Below are positions 31,848-44,662 of a stretch of DNA of 64,000 nucleotides, one piece after another. The DNA comes from Pyrenochaeta sp. MPI-SDFR-AT-0127 (Eukaryota > Ascomycota > Dothideomycetes > Pleosporales > Cucurbitariaceae). How positions within the stretch are numbered: position 1 is the stretch's first letter; every line of letters starts with the position of its first letter. Where the stretch lies: assembly GCA_020747015.1 (NCBI GenBank), contig JAGTJM010000044.1:124001-188000 (forward strand), in the 5' to 3' direction. A program made the position numbers and the translations under genes. The notes beneath the pieces were generated by a model. The model searched no databases and was not told where the DNA came from. It worked only from the letters and a program-made list of their open reading frames with translations.

Positions 31848-34800
31848 ATGTTCTCACCGGAGGCATCGATACAGAGCGCGCGTAGCTCGCTGCGCAATCC
31901 CCGGCGACGGCAACGCAAAGATTCCGACGGGCTCCAGCAGCAACCACGTCGCAAACGTAGCAAACTCAATGAAGAAAGCTTTCAGGCCCCGACCGATGCG
32001 CACATCAATGGAAATGGAAGCGCGATAATGAATGGCCATGCTGTACAGAGCAGCGTGGAGAATTCAGTTGTGCTTGTTGACATGCCTGTCCGCGAGAAGA
32101 AGGCACCACCAAAGCGCGCGCCCAAAGAGGACAACGGATTGTACTTGGTGCGTTAATACAGGAATCAACTCGCCTGCTTTGTGCTAACAAAAGACATTGA
32201 ACAGACTAAAAATGCCAACTATAGCGTCAAGAAGCTGCCAGGGTTCCCGACAGCGCTCCTCCGTCCCTCAAGTACGCCGCAACCCTCCTGGCTCAACGCC
32301 CGTCTGCTAACATACTACAATAGCGCCGTTTCATGCAACAGCCTTGTCGTCTGCCGGCCTTGCACTAGCCCTTACCTCTGATCGTGCGCTCGTTTGGGAC
32401 TACAATGCCGTGAACGGTCCCACCAAAGTCGTTTCGTTGCCCTTACACTTTGGTCTGAAAGCATCCGATCCCCTACCGTTGGGCGCTATAGTTCGCAATG
32501 GCCCTACCAACGACTACGGCGTCGTCGCAGCTGCGCCTTCGACGGGCAAGATTACTTTCTGGGAGAACATTGACAACGCTGACACCCGAAGCCTGTATCC
32601 ACAGCGTCAGCAAGGAGTAGAAGGGCTAGCGAAGCTGTACTCTGGGGAGACAATCACCGACCTGGTTGACGTAGAGCACGCTGGATTTGTCCTCGTTCTC
32701 AGCAGCGGTAGACTGGCCCAACTCACTCTACGGGACTCACAGGGCCGACCGAGTATCACAACCACTATCTTGAGCGCACCTAATGGCTCTGGTAGTAGCT
32801 TCTTCAGTTTCAAAGGGCTCCTCGGAGGCGCAATTCGAAAAAGCATTGCTTCGGTCAAGGCTCGCCCAGCTGAGTCAAAAGGCCACATGGAAGTGATCTC
32901 GGTTACGCGGAATGGGTTGTTCCAGACTTGGGACTTGAACTGGTCTGGACAACATCGTCACGAGCGGGATGTGAACGTTCGTGCAGAGATACTCTCCGCA
33001 GTTCAGGCAGATATGGCACCTGAGATTCGTAGTCAACAGGATGTCCATGTGCTAGATTTTGCGATAATGGAGCAGCAACCAACACAAGAAGCAGTCAGCC
33101 TACTTGTGTTGGTGGCGTTGTCTGGGCGAGAGTCGCTCGACTACTCTCTGCTCGAGGTGGATTTGTCTCAGACAAGCGCCGCAATTAGCAGGGCTATACC
33201 GATTAGCAATTTTCACCAGCCTCTACTTCCCAGAGAACCTATAGGAACTCTCCTACTCCCCCAGCCAGGACACACAGCATACGTCCAGTTTCCTGGAGCC
33301 ATCTTTGTCGCATCCCTCGCACAACCAGAAGAGAGCCCTGAAGTCCAGCTTCTTGTAGATTCCGGACGGACTACTTTGCCATTCCAAGATACCATTTATT
33401 TTCGCCAAGATTTCAATATTGTCCTTTCCGGAAGTGCCTTGGAACATCCAAATCGAAAAGACCCACGAGCCATTGCGCTCATATTTGTCCAGGAGTTTGG
33501 ACTCTTGCAGGTCATCGCCCGACCGCCTACTATGACCGACGAAGACAAGGAGCGACTCAGGGTCACAGCTCGTAGCAAATTGGAACAGGCCACCTTTTTC
33601 AGCACCATTCCTGGCAACATTCTGGATTTCTCTATCAAGACACGCTTTTCATTCTCGGAATTGGAAACGGCAGAGGCTGCTGTGGACATAAGCTCTGGAG
33701 TTCTCAGCTCGTCGTATGACAACCTAGAGAAGGTTACTTCGTCTATGGACGATCAATTTCGGAAGCGAGCTTTTGCACTCCAAACACTGATCTCCCAACT
33801 ACGATTCGAGTACCCACAATTACCGTTTAAAACGAAGTGGCAGCTCCTCTGGCATGCCGAAAAGCTTGCGGCGGCACACAAACTTTGGAATTGGTATCAA
33901 GACAAGTTGCAAGACCAACAGGCTAATCCAGACGCGTATCCAGAAAAAATCCTGATGAGCGATATTATACGAGCGTTGAATGAGAGATACAAAACTCCCA
34001 TCCAGCCTGAGCTTGGAGAAACGGATACCATTCGCAAGTTCTTCCTTACAGACGTTGACTCTTTGAACATACTCATTCCTTGGGGCTGGTTTTATTTGAG
34101 GACCTTTTATATGAAGGAAGGTGCAAAGGAACAGCCATCGATCATGCAAAGGCTAAGCGAAGGAACTGATGTTATGCTTGTGTCTTTGGAAACAGCATTT
34201 GACTTCCGTCAAGCCAACATCGAACTATATGGGCTGGATGCTCAAGCTCTCGATGACAGCATTCTCAAACCTGCACAAGGTTATGACATGCTACCGCCCT
34301 TCTGGACCTCATCTCACAATATTGTTAGCTCAATTCGCAGTCTCATTGATGTTGGGCGCAACCTTGCCGTGGAGAATTATGAGGAGGGATATCAGGAAGT
34401 CCTTGCGCAAAAGATCGGCAAGGACAATCCGCGGCTGGTCAAGCTAGGCTGTCAAACTCACATTGAACGCTTCCAATGGGCCCTGGCTCAGAGTGATGAA
34501 AAGACTCGAGAAATGGGGCGCAGTCTCAAGGATGAGTGGAACATCAACGTTCGACCAGCACACATCCTTGGACTCATGGAAATCGGTTTGGCCACTGATG
34601 GCATGAAACTCGCTGAGCAGTACCGGGATATGCCAACGCTTGTCAACCTAATATGGGAAGAGTCGAATTGGCTCGAGTCAGAAAAGGCAAACACCCGTAG
34701 CAAAATGGAGCAGGCCGAGAGTACCGTTAAGCTTAACCGTATCAAGGAGCGCATTAGCCGATACTTTGAGGTTTACGGAGATGATTGGGCTGAAGCGTTC

Positions 34801-36105
34801 TACTCGAAGTATATCAACGAGAACCAGGCAGCACAACTTTTCATGAAAGACTATCTGAATCAGCCAGCATTGACGAAGTACCTGCGAGCAGAACCTTCAC
34901 GTGCGAGGTTGAGATGGATCAATGAGGTCTGTGGCGAACAGAATTACGAAGCCGCCGCCAGCGCTCTGTTTGAGGCAGGGTCGAAACAAGAAACCAACTC
35001 ATGGTGCCAACGTGTTGAGCTTTCTATGGCAAAGCTTGCAATGCTCTGTAAGAATGAAGTGAAGCAGGGTGAGAAGAGGCAGCCACTAGCTGAAGAGCGA
35101 AAAGAGAAGTCGAAGACGGAAAAGGCCCGAGAAGCACAATTCAAGAACATCGAGCACCAGCTTGAATACACCAAAATCCAAGAAGAAATATACGATCGGT
35201 TGCTCCCTATCATCACAGGGGCGTTAGATGACGAGTCCGCCGTGGAGCTCCTGATGGCTGAGTTCGGACAAGGCCGCCTTAAAGATCGGCCTGCGCACCA
35301 ATCAATCCTGAAAGAAGGCTTTGAAAACTTGATCCACCACAAAGTCATCGATCCAGCTCTCATGATCGATATACTCACTCTGATGGATCCGGAGGACAAT
35401 GATAATATCACGAGTCTGCTCCAGACAAACGAGTTCAACTTCGCCCTGAGAGTTCTCATCATCAACTGGCATAGCATCCATAGGACTACACGCGATGGGT
35501 TGCTCAAGCTTGTCTGGAAGCGACTGTGCATCAAAGATGACTGGGCTACGATCAACAATACCAAAGATATTTCGGATGCTAAGCTGAATGATTTCTTGCT
35601 CCATACAGCTGTCGGATGGACCTTTCGCGGTCTCTGTAAGATGATTGGTAGGCTAAGCTCTGTACCCTAAAAGTACTCTGCTAACATATCCCTAGTTGAT
35701 GATCCTCTCTCGCGGGTTGTGTGGCCCAAAAAGCTTGACGATCTTCTGGGCGCTGGTGGTACACACGGAGAGCTTTGCGTCAGGTTTGGCTCTGAGGACC
35801 TTCGCGAGCCCATTATCAAAGACAATCTTCTTGATGACGACATTCTGCGTGAGCATATTAAAAACCATCGACTTGAAGATTGGTTTAGCGCAGCCTGTAG
35901 GGCGGGTAAGAAATCGTATGAAGCGTCCACCAGGCAGGAGAAGCAGCATGCTGACAGCTCCGGTCCACATTTAAATGGAGACATTGAGGCTGCTGCTGAA
36001 GTGGAGGTCGAAATGGAGCCTCCCGGTTCAGACACATTTGAGGGCGACGTCGAGAGCGTAGCAGATGCTGAGCAAGACCGAGATATCGAAATGCAGGAGT
36101 CTTAA
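31848..36105 (+). CDS. NUP133: Nucleoporin Nup133
   Basis: Component of the Y-shaped Nup84 subcomplex of the nuclear pore scaffold. Four exons: 31848-32147, 32205-32271, 32324-35647, 35696-36105; 1366 residues. The N-terminus is basic and disordered (RRRQRKDSDG, RRKRSK), then GLYLTKNANYSVKKLPGFP begins a beta-propeller (LSSAGLALALTSDRALVWDY; VISVTRNGLFQTWDLNW). The C-terminal half is the alpha-helical stack (RIKERISRYFEVYGDDWAEA; LLPIITGALDDESAVELL). The extreme C-terminus is acidic (EVEVEMEPP, DRDIEMQES). Length agrees with fungal Nup133. The large third exon lacks an in-frame ATG near its 5' end, so the upstream two exons are needed to supply the start. Confidence 0.9.
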
Positions 36106-37466
36106 GGGGGATCTGCAATTGACCATTGAGGTCGATGGGTTTGTGATTTGGGGTTCCATTGGGCGAACTGTATGGGAGGCACAGGGCATGCATTGGGCAC
36201 GGCGTTTCAAAAACAACACTGCAGACATCAGAGGTCTTCTTCCATTTGTACATGTAGCAATATGGCCTCCGCCTTGATTGCCAGGCCGTGGATGTTCTAG
36301 CTGCCAAGTTAGCAGTCGGGAGTAAGTGTATAAAGTGTAAATACACAATTCAAGGTTTCGGCAAATGGATTCAATTTTGGCGAGACCCTTTTGACCCACG
36401 GAACCGTTCATTTCCTATGTGGATCCCCAGGCCGGTCAGGGCGGGAAGTGGCTTGAGCGTGAATGGGCGTACCAATCGAACGGCTAATTGGCGGCGATGA
36501 CGGTTGGCTCAGGCGTTGAGTTATGGAAGATGAACAGGGCGGCGCCATGGATGGAAGATTTTTTGGGTACAGGCGTCGGCTGGCATGTGTTGGCGTCTTG
36601 TTTGCGTACAGCACAGCAGAGGGGCTTCGCCTCATCACACTCGCCAACGGCGTGGTGCGACAGCGAGGCTGTTGCGAGGGAGGGGCGCCTTTGATGGGGG
36701 CATTCATGCATCCAGATATCACCGCAGCGGTGAGGCTGGTGCGCGGCGAAGGCGGCAATGCCATCACGTGTGAGGTACCGATTCGAGCATTTGGGGAGCA
36801 ACTAGGCTGTATGCGCTGCGATTCGTACCTTCCCAATATCGCCGCGCGTGTGTGCTGGCGAATTTCCGAAGACGTCTCGGAGAAGGCACTGATTTGGGGC
36901 GGGCAGGCGCTGCAGGTACAACAGACTTGCGGAGTGCTTGTGGGCCTGTAATGACTTGTTGCACTGTACTGATGACAGGCAGAGTCTGGCAAGCGCTTTG
37001 CCCGACAGGAGCGCGACAGCACTGGTGCGCTCTAGCCATGCACTCCTGTCCAAGCAGCACTGATTTTAAGTAGCGTCCTGCAAAGTGCAAGCGTGCAGGG
37101 CAAGTGAATGCTAGCGGAGTCGGAAGGGTTAAGCGGCAGCCAAGTCCCGTGCACGCCCCCATCCCAGCCGCTGCTGTCCCTTCCCCTTCTCCAGACGTAT
37201 CTTTTCGACCTCGAGTCGATCACTTCTTCGCACACATCAACCCACGCCCATTCTTCTCCCGCCCGCTGCCACGGCTTCATTCTGTTGCTTGCACGCTGCT
37301 GCTGCTGCCGCGGCACCGTCGCTCGACTCGAAGCCCCCCCCCCCCCCACAAGGACGCGCACTCGCGTTGGCTGGTTGGCATAGCCCCCAATCCACCTCCA
37401 TCGCTCCCATACCACATCTCGACCTCGACCCCGTTCCTCACCCCCATCCCCGAGTAACACGACAAC
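36106..37466. other. Intergenic, G/C-rich towards the right
   Basis: 1361 bp between Nup133 and casein kinase 1. Overlapping plus and minus frames of 142 and 204 codons at 36408-37022 look like chance in G/C-rich DNA. A run of C at about 37,337-37,348 lies in the leader region of the kinase gene. Confidence 0.5.
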
Positions 37467-39188
37467 ATGTCAAGCGGCAGCACATCATCGAACGTGGTAG
37501 GCGTCCACTACCGCGTCGGCAAGAAGATCGGCGAGGGCAGCTTCGGCGTCATTTTCGAGGGCACCAACCTGCTCAACCAACAGCAGGTGGCTATCAAGTT
37601 TGAGCCGAGGAAGAGCGATGCTCCTCAATTGCGCGATGAGTATCGCACGTATAAGATTCTTGTAGGCTGCCGTAAGTCTCCCCCTCTCCCCTATTCTTGA
37701 GCCGTGACGTGTGATTGTCATCGCAAATGATGGCCGACATTAGCACATTCATAGCACACGTAGAACCTTGTCAATTCTGCGGTGCTAGAAGATGGCTTCA
37801 GCTGTGCTCTGTCTACTGCCTTACGTGGTTGGCGCGGTACTGCTTCTAGTTGCGCTATCTTCCGATCAACAGTCGCTGCTGCGTGTGATCACCCCAGCGT
37901 ATCTATTTGTTATTGTTATGACAATCTTACTGACTTTTTGCAGCCGGAATCCCTAATGTCTATTACTTTGGCCAGGAAGGTCTACACAACATCCTTGTCA
38001 TCGACCTTCTCGGACCCAGCTTGGAGGATCTCTTCGATCACTGCAACAGGAAGTTCTCTATCAAGACGGTCGTCATGGTAGCAAAGCAGATGGTATGTAC
38101 ACCTATAACAATTATGCTGCTTCAATCTGACACCTTCCAGTTGTCCAGAGTTCAAACCATCCACGAGAAGAACCTCATCTATCGAGACATCAAGCCCGAT
38201 AACTTTCTCATTGGCCGACCCGGCTCTAAGAGTGCCAACGTTATTCACGTTGTCGACTTCGGTATGGCCAAGCAGTACCGTGACCCCAAGACAAAGCAGC
38301 ATATTCCCTACAGGGAACGCAAGTCTCTCTCTGGTACCGCCCGTTATATGAGTATCAATACCCATCTCGGACGCGAGCAGTCTCGTCGAGACGACTTGGA
38401 GGCTCTTGGTCACGTTTTTATGTACTTCCTGCGAGGAGGTCTACCCTGGCAAGGCCTTAAAGCTGCCACGAACAAGCAGAAATACGAAAAGATTGGAGAG
38501 AAGAAGCAGACAACTCCCATCAAGGATCTGTGTGATAGCTTCCCAGGTATGTTTGTCGGTTATTATTAGGAATTTCAAGTGCTAACTTTGCGCAGAGGAG
38601 TTCAACAAGTACCTCAGCTATGTTCGTAACCTGGGCTTTGAGGACACTCCCGATTACGACTACCTACGCGAACTGTTTACACAGGCTCTCAAGAGCACAG
38701 GGGAAATCGAGGATGGAGAGTACGACTGGATGAAGTTGAACAATGGCAAGGGCTGGGAGGTCCTCAAGTCTCACCCATCGGCTGTGCAAGCGATGCACCA
38801 CTCAAACGTCAACCAAAACTCGTCGATGGCTGTCAATCTCCAAGGCCAGCAGCACAGGCAAAACAAGACCCATCTACCTGTTGACCACCACCGTTTAAAC
38901 GAGCCTCTCCCAAAGCCCGGAGCGACTCGAGCCCAGCCCGGAAGAAGCCCAAGAGACATGAACAATCGCGACTCGCAAGTGAAGAGGAAGAGTATGGGAG
39001 AGCTAGCAGCACCGGAAGGAGCCTCTACACAGGCTCAGTTCCAGCACAGTCAGCCCAATTTGGGTTCGGCCAACCGTGCTGCACCGGCAGCGAGTCCCAA
39101 CGTGCAGCAACCGAGGCGACAGGAACCTGAGAAGCCTAGCTTCATGCAGAAGCTCTCGAACATTCTGTGCTGTGGCGCTGGGAAATAG
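37467..39188 (+). CDS. Casein kinase 1, Yck-type with C-terminal palmitoylation site
   Basis: Ser/Thr kinase of the plasma-membrane CK1 group controlling nutrient signalling, endocytosis and polarity. Four exons: 37467-37671, 37944-38092, 38141-38546, 38596-39188; 450 residues. Gly loop GEGSFG at residues 22-27, catalytic lysine in VAIKFEP, HRD equivalent in IYRDIKPDNF, DFG in VVDFGMAKQY, and the CK1 signature SINTHLGREQSRRDDLE. The C-terminal 150 residues are Gln/Asn/Pro-rich and end in KLSNILCCGAGK; the Cys-Cys pair near the end is the prenyl-independent palmitoylation site expected of Yck1/2 and S. pombe Cki1 relatives. All four exons join in frame. Confidence 0.95.
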
Positions 39189-39942
39189 TAATAGCCGCCC
39201 ATTATGTCTGGTTTTGTCCCATTTTGCATCCTGGAGTCCGTCATTTGAGCGATAGTTCTCGCCGTCATGTTCCTCTTTCCTGTATAGGTATCTTGTAATG
39301 ATTGATAGACGGGATCGAAAATCTCCTTCCACGGGTATGTTAGGTAATTCTTACGACCACCGACCGACCGAACCGCCTCCACGCCAGTCTGGACACATCT
39401 TTTTCGTCCCCATTTTCTTCTTCAACCCCACGCTCCCGCTGGCGAATTTGCCTGGAAGTGACTTTTGCACTGGCGTACGCGGCGTTGCAATTGGAGACGT
39501 TCACAGTTTGGCACATCTCATTGTCATTATTCGTATGTGTGTTATGGTACGAGGAAAACATAGCATGTGAAGGAGTCTTTTGTTAGAGGGCCGTGGTCAG
39601 TGTGCTGTGTTGTGCGTGCAGAGAGAAATCAGGCCCGGTCTCTGTTTAAGTAGTTGGTAGTGAAATCAATAGATAAAACTCACTGCGTCTTTGCTTCTCA
39701 TGCTTCTTTGAAATTAACGCAATTTTTCGCATGCAATCAGCACGTTTCTTCAGGCGCAGTGATTCCCCCAGGCCAAAACAATAGCTTCTCGAGAAGCCAC
39801 ACCACGTGATAGCTCCCAATGCAGGGTCCGCGCAACCACGAACATTGACTTTAAAGCTTATCAACTCCACCCTTGCTATTCCATCACCCGCGCCCTCTTT
39901 CACCCTTCGCTCATCGTCGAACCGACCCTCGAACAAGCCACG
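39189..39942. other. Intergenic
   Basis: 754 bp between casein kinase 1 and Swc4, both plus-strand. Nothing coding is supported. The last 100 bp are C/T-rich leader. Confidence 0.5.
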
Positions 39943-41943
39943 ATGGCGTCGGGACGCGATGTGCGCGATATGCTTGGGCTACCTGCGGGCGCCGACGTCC
40001 CAAAGGCAGCGGTCCAGAAGCGACCGAAGCCAGCGGGAGGAAGCCGGAAGATTCGTACGTGCGGACATTCTCAAGTCTACCCCTGGGAATTCGTCAAAAG
40101 GGCGAGACTGACTCTGATTCGACCAGAGGGCGTTGCGCGTGAAGTTGCAGCACTGTATGGTGAGCGACCTCCTCCGGTCGCGGTATACGAAGAGAAAAAG
40201 GCGTATAGGGCAAAGAGGCAGAGCACAGGACCGGCAAAGAAATGGTATACTACTTGCGACTATAATATCGAGATTCAGCACTAATTGTGTGGCTTCAGGA
40301 TACAACAGCCCTTTACAAATCCAGCACGACCCGACGGCCTCGTCCTGAAGCATTGGCGGCGCAAGCCTACAGCCGCACCCGCCGTCCAAGAGAGCGAAGA
40401 CACAGCGATGCAAGATAGCGACAACATAGACTCATACCTCGAATCGTGCGCAGACTACGTCAAGTACGATATTAAGGTGGACATGCCTACATTTTCAGAC
40501 GAAGAATACGATGCACATTTACGGAGTGAAGACTGGAGTCGTGAAGAAACGGACTATCTCTTTGAAGTAGTGCAAGATTATTCATACCGATGGGCGGTAA
40601 TATGGGATCGCTACGAGTACGAACCGTCAAAGTTCCGGCAAATAGCACAAGAAGGCACGACAGGTGATCAGGAACAGGCGTTGGCAGCACTCCCATTTGC
40701 GCCGTCCAAGAAACGATCTTTGGAAGATCTAAAGGCACGTTTCTACGAAATCTCGGCGAAGCTCATGAAGCTGCGCATACCCGAGGTTCAAATGGATGCC
40801 GATCAGTACAGCACGTATGAGATGCTCACCAAGTTTGATCCAGTCATGGAGAGGAACAGGAAGATGTTGGCCACAGCCCTCATCAACAGAAGCATGGACG
40901 AGGTCAAGGAAGAAGAGTTCCTGCTCACAGAGTTACAACGCATCAATATGGCAGCCAACCGATTGGATGCCGAGCGCGAGGAGCTCCGAGCCAGACTCGA
41001 CGCACCGCCGCAAAACCAGCAAGTCTCCGCAGGTCTGCAGGCATTCACATCATCACAGGCCCTGCAAGCGCTCTTCCAGCAGCTATTTCAGCAGGATCGA
41101 AGCAAAAAACGCGCATCAGGTGGAGGGACTGGCCCTGGCAGACTTAGTCTCTCAGCAAACGACATGGTACATACTCCCGGCTCGGCACAACAACAGCTCT
41201 CTGCGGCAAACAGGCGACAGAGCATGGCTCTGCAACCTGCTGCGCAAACACCTATCAAGCAGCTATCCCCACATCAAGAACACCGCTTCAATGTTTCCAC
41301 GCATGACCGACTCACCTCAGGCGTCACTTTTGGCTCAGATAAGTTACTCAAGATGCGACAAGCGAAGAGCAACGTACAAACGCAGAAAATCGGCACAATG
41401 CTCGCGAGTTTGGGCGTTGCGGAAGTCATTAGCATCCCTACAAGTAAAGTAGGCGAGGTGTTTGAAAACCTTATCACTAAGGTCAGCAAGCTTCTTGATG
41501 TGAGGAAAGTGAGAGAGAAGGAGGAGGGTGAGTGCCGAGTGCTCTTAGCTATGAAGGATCGGCGAGATGGCAAGGTCAGTACCGAGGATGGAAACGAAAC
41601 AAGAACGAAGCAAGAAATCCAAGATTCACAGGAGTCTCCGGATGTCGATGCTGATGGGGAGAACGACGATGAAGATGAGCAGGAAGAAGATGCAGAAGGC
41701 GAAGCAGAAGATGACGACGAAAATGATAACGCCAACGATGATGAGGATGATGCAGAAGTGGAAGAGGATGAGGTGAATCTGGACGAGGACGAGGACGGTG
41801 ACGTAGATGTCGATGCTGAGGGTGAAGACGAGAGTTCGGTGCAGCAGAGCAGGGCGACGAGTCAAGGTCTGGCAGGACACAAGAGGAGTGCAAGTGTGTT
41901 TAGTCAAGGAAGTCAGCAGAGCCACAAAAGGCTTAGGAAGTAG
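39943..41943 (+). CDS. SWC4: Swc4/Eaf2 (DMAP1 homologue), SWR1 and NuA4 complex subunit
   Basis: Shared subunit of the H2A.Z-depositing SWR1 remodeller and the NuA4 acetyltransferase. Three exons: 39943-40054, 40127-40244, 40299-41943; 624 residues. Start MASGRDVRDMLGLPAGADV, then GVAREVAALYGERPPP, then FTNPARPDGLVLKHWRR, which is the diagnostic Swc4/DMAP1 block, followed by the SANT-like region (FSDEEYDAHLRSEDWSREET, then DYSYRWAVIWDRYEY). A long Gln-rich and helical middle ends in a strongly acidic tail (about residues 520-585) that could bind histones. The first intron (72 bp) is in frame and stop-free, so retention would still give a full-length protein. Confidence 0.93.
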
Positions 41944-42119
41944 CGATGCTATTTGGATTTCTGGACTGTTCATGCATAGCGAGGCGTTTTGGCAAAGGGA
42001 CAGCCTTGTTTTGGGCCGTCGTCATGGAATGGAGTGTTCTGTTTATATACCATTGTTCATCAATCAATGACCTTATGTATCTACGTAAGGTATCCATCTC
42101 AACTTCAATCTCTCACTAC

Positions 42120-43058
42120 CTAAATCTTCGACTTGGACTCCCCTTCCAATCTTGTAAACAAAGGTGCACCTCGCCCTCCCCGAAACAGATCCAGCATCTC
42201 TTTACCCATCCAGCTTTCTCTTGACTTTGCCAGGCCCCGCTCGAGGTCAACGAAGCGGTCGGCCTGGATAAAGATACCCGCTCCGTTGGCGGCTTTGCCT
42301 TCGTTAAACAGCCAACACACCGCCAGCGCGATCGACTCAACCTTGTTAATTGGGACCCCGATCTTCGCCATCTCCTTGGCATAGGTATCAGCCGAACCAA
42401 CCCCAGGTCGACTGCCACCTGTCAGAATAGGTGTCACTGTGATTGCCGGGGCGACAATGGAAATGCTGATGTTGAGTTTGGCACATTCTTGTTTGAGTGC
42501 GCGCATTAATCCCACCACACCATGCTTCGCAGCCGAGTAGAGCGGTGCGCCAGCAGAAGCAAGGTAGCCCGCTAAGCTCGCCGTGAGAGTGATTTGTCCT
42601 CCATCGCTGCCGTTTTTGCGCAAGTAGTGAATAGCCAATTTCGTCGTGTCGGCTGCAGCATCCATATCGATATTCAGCACCCTTCGATCCGGTTCCTTCA
42701 ACTTGCCTGCGGAATCAAGTTCATCGTTGAAGAATTGGTCTTTGTACTCTGCAATACCGGCATTCACAAACACGGCATCAATTCTCCCGAACTTGGCATA
42801 CGCGGCTTCGAAAGCGGCGCGTTGGTCGGCCCAGGAGGTGATGTTGCAGCTGTACACTAGCAAACGAGATGGGTCATGTTTGAATGAAGAAGGTGGTGGT
42901 TGCAGATCGATCAAAACGAGGTTGTGCTGGGAGTTGAGAGAGGAGAGTAGGCGGGCAGTTGCAAGACCGATGCCTGAGGAGCCACCGGTTATGACGATGG
43001 TCTTTGGTGTGGATTTGAGATTTTGGAATTGATTGGCGTCGGGCTGGAACGTGGCCAT
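42120..43058 (-). CDS. Short-chain dehydrogenase/reductase (SDR)
   Basis: Single exon, 312 residues from the ATG at 43058 (MATFQPDANQFQNLK). The NAD(P) motif is TIVITGGSSGIGLATA (TGxxxGxG), followed by VFVNAGIAEY (NAG motif), a catalytic serine region LTASLAG, and the YxxxK pair in PLYSAAKHGVVG. An Asp-containing segment after the second strand (LVLIDLQPP) suggests preference for NAD(H). The sequence is reminiscent of fungal 15-hydroxyprostaglandin-dehydrogenase-like SDRs, whose substrates are mostly unknown. It converges on Swc4 with only 176 bp between stops. Confidence 0.9.
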   Translation of the reverse strand: MATFQPDANQFQNLKSTPKTIVITGGSSGIGLATARLLSSLNSQHNLVLIDLQPPPSSFKHDPSRLLVYSCNITSWADQRAAFEAAYAKFGRIDAVFVNAGIAEYKDQFFNDELDSAGKLKEPDRRVLNIDMDAAADTTKLAIHYLRKNGSDGGQITLTASLAGYLASAGAPLYSAAKHGVVGLMRALKQECAKLNISISIVAPAITVTPILTGGSRPGVGSADTYAKEMAKIGVPINKVESIALAVCWLFNEGKAANGAGIFIQADRFVDLERGLAKSRESWMGKEMLDLFRGGRGAPLFTRLEGESKSKI

Positions 43059-43837
43059 CTTGAGGATTTTGCCTTTCTCTCTGTGTGGTTTGTATATAAG
43101 TTGGGAGAAGGGAGCAATGATTGAGCTCGCAAGACGTTGGCTCCTATGGTCTGGAACCAATTTTCTTTAGACTTGAAATTGTGAAATGCCACTGTTTGAG
43201 TATGTTGAATAGATGGACTGGGGGAAAGGTTTTGAAATGTGTATTAATATTGAGTTCGGAAGCTTGCAGTAAGCTGTTAGGAGCTGACGACTATTTACCT
43301 AGGTTAGAAGTTGTGAGTTCCTAGCTTAAGCGGGGTTGCCGTAACCCTGAAGGACGCATGAGGTCTTTGCTGACTCGACTTGACTTTGGAGGGCAATTTC
43401 TAGGCAAAATTATGGGATTGTGACATCTGAGAATATTGATCAAGTCCTACCTATGGAAGGCATTGGACGTCATCCTTCTCATGTCTGCAGTGAGAGGCTT
43501 TCGTCAGCGACTCTTATGAATCTATGTGGCTTCAGGCGATAGTAGTACGACATATGTTGTACTCAACATTGTGCGAGCTGTGTTGCAGATCTTGAAATTC
43601 GTTCATTGGTCCTCAGAATGTGTCTTGTTCTGTGTAAGACATCGCAAGGGAGAAACGCGCCAAAGAAGGGAGGAACGCACGTGTCAACCGCCCGCGTTCG
43701 CTCTAACCGTTTTGGGAACGACACCTGGAGTTTCTCGATCTCGACGTTGATGCTTCAAGATCTCCCAAGTGTTCAGCTCACCAAACTCATTCCTCCGCGT
43801 CACGCCCATACTCCTGCGGGGTACGCCAATTGCTATC
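43059..43837. other. Divergent promoter region
   Basis: 779 bp between the SDR (minus) and the p24 gene (plus). Short plus-strand frames (43526-43935) precede the p24 start but are not part of a supported gene. Confidence 0.5.
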
Positions 43838-44662
43838 ATGTGGAAACCTTCACTCCTACTCGCCGCTGCGCTGGCGGTTCCATCACAAGCGCTGCACTTC
43901 TTCATGGACGGTGCTGTACAGAAGTGCTTCTATGAGGAATTGCCCAAAGATACACTAGTTGTTGGTACGACAGTTCTTTACCTGGGTGTTCCAGGACCAA
44001 AAACCCAAGAGGATACACGCAAGAAGATGCAGGACGAAGAGCTAACACAAATACAGGTCACTACCACGCAGAAGCCTGGGACGATGGAACCAAATCCTAC
44101 CAAACCAAACCCGACGTAGGCGTCTTCGTCACTGTCGAAGAGACTTTTGACAACAATCACCGCATTGTTGCGCAACGAGGCTCCAGCCAAGGCCGCTTCA
44201 CCTTCAGCGCCGCTGACAGCGGGCAACATCGCATCTGTGTTACCCCCCAGAATGTACAGTCGGGTGGCGGGTGGCTGAGCTCCGGTGTACACGGTACAGT
44301 CAAGTTCACATTGGATATGGCGATTGGAGAGACGAGCAGGATCGAGAGCACAGATAAGGACAAGGTTGAGACGCTAGTGCAGAAGGTCAAGGATCTGAAT
44401 TCGAGGCTGCAGGACGTGAGAAGGGAGCAGGTCTTCCAGAGAGTACGTTTTCATCTTCTCAGGCGGCTCCTTGAATGATATTGGGTTGGAGAGATGGCTG
44501 ATAACTATACAGGAGCGCGAAGCCGAATTCCGTGACCAATCCGAGCACACCAATTCGCGCGTCGTTCGCTGGACACTCATCCAGCTTGCCATCCTCGGTG
44601 TCACCTGCGCATGGCAACTGTCGCATTTGCGCGCCTTTTTCATCAAGCAGAAGCTTACATAA
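43838..44662 (+). CDS. p24/emp24-family ER-Golgi cargo receptor
   Basis: p24 proteins form oligomers in COPI and COPII vesicles and help export GPI-anchored cargo. Three exons: 43838-43964, 44057-44442, 44513-44662 (introns 92 and 70 bp); 220 residues. A signal peptide (MWKPSLLLAAALAVPSQA) is followed by a GOLD domain with two cysteines (QKCFYEELPKDTLVVGHY and HRICVTPQNVQSG), a heptad-like coiled coil (VQKVKDLNSRLQDVRREQV), a membrane span (TLIQLAILGVTCAWQLSHL) and a short tail RAFFIKQKLT with the FF COPII signal and a Lys pair. It is closest to the Erp1/Erp5/Erp6 subgroup by the ELPKDT motif, but the subgroup is uncertain. Confidence 0.93.

Noticed and set aside
36408..37022. Overlapping 204-codon minus and 142-codon plus frames between Nup133 and casein kinase 1
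   Set aside because: G/C-rich intergenic DNA, Cys/Ser/Pro/Arg-heavy translations, both strands open at once, no motif or splice context.
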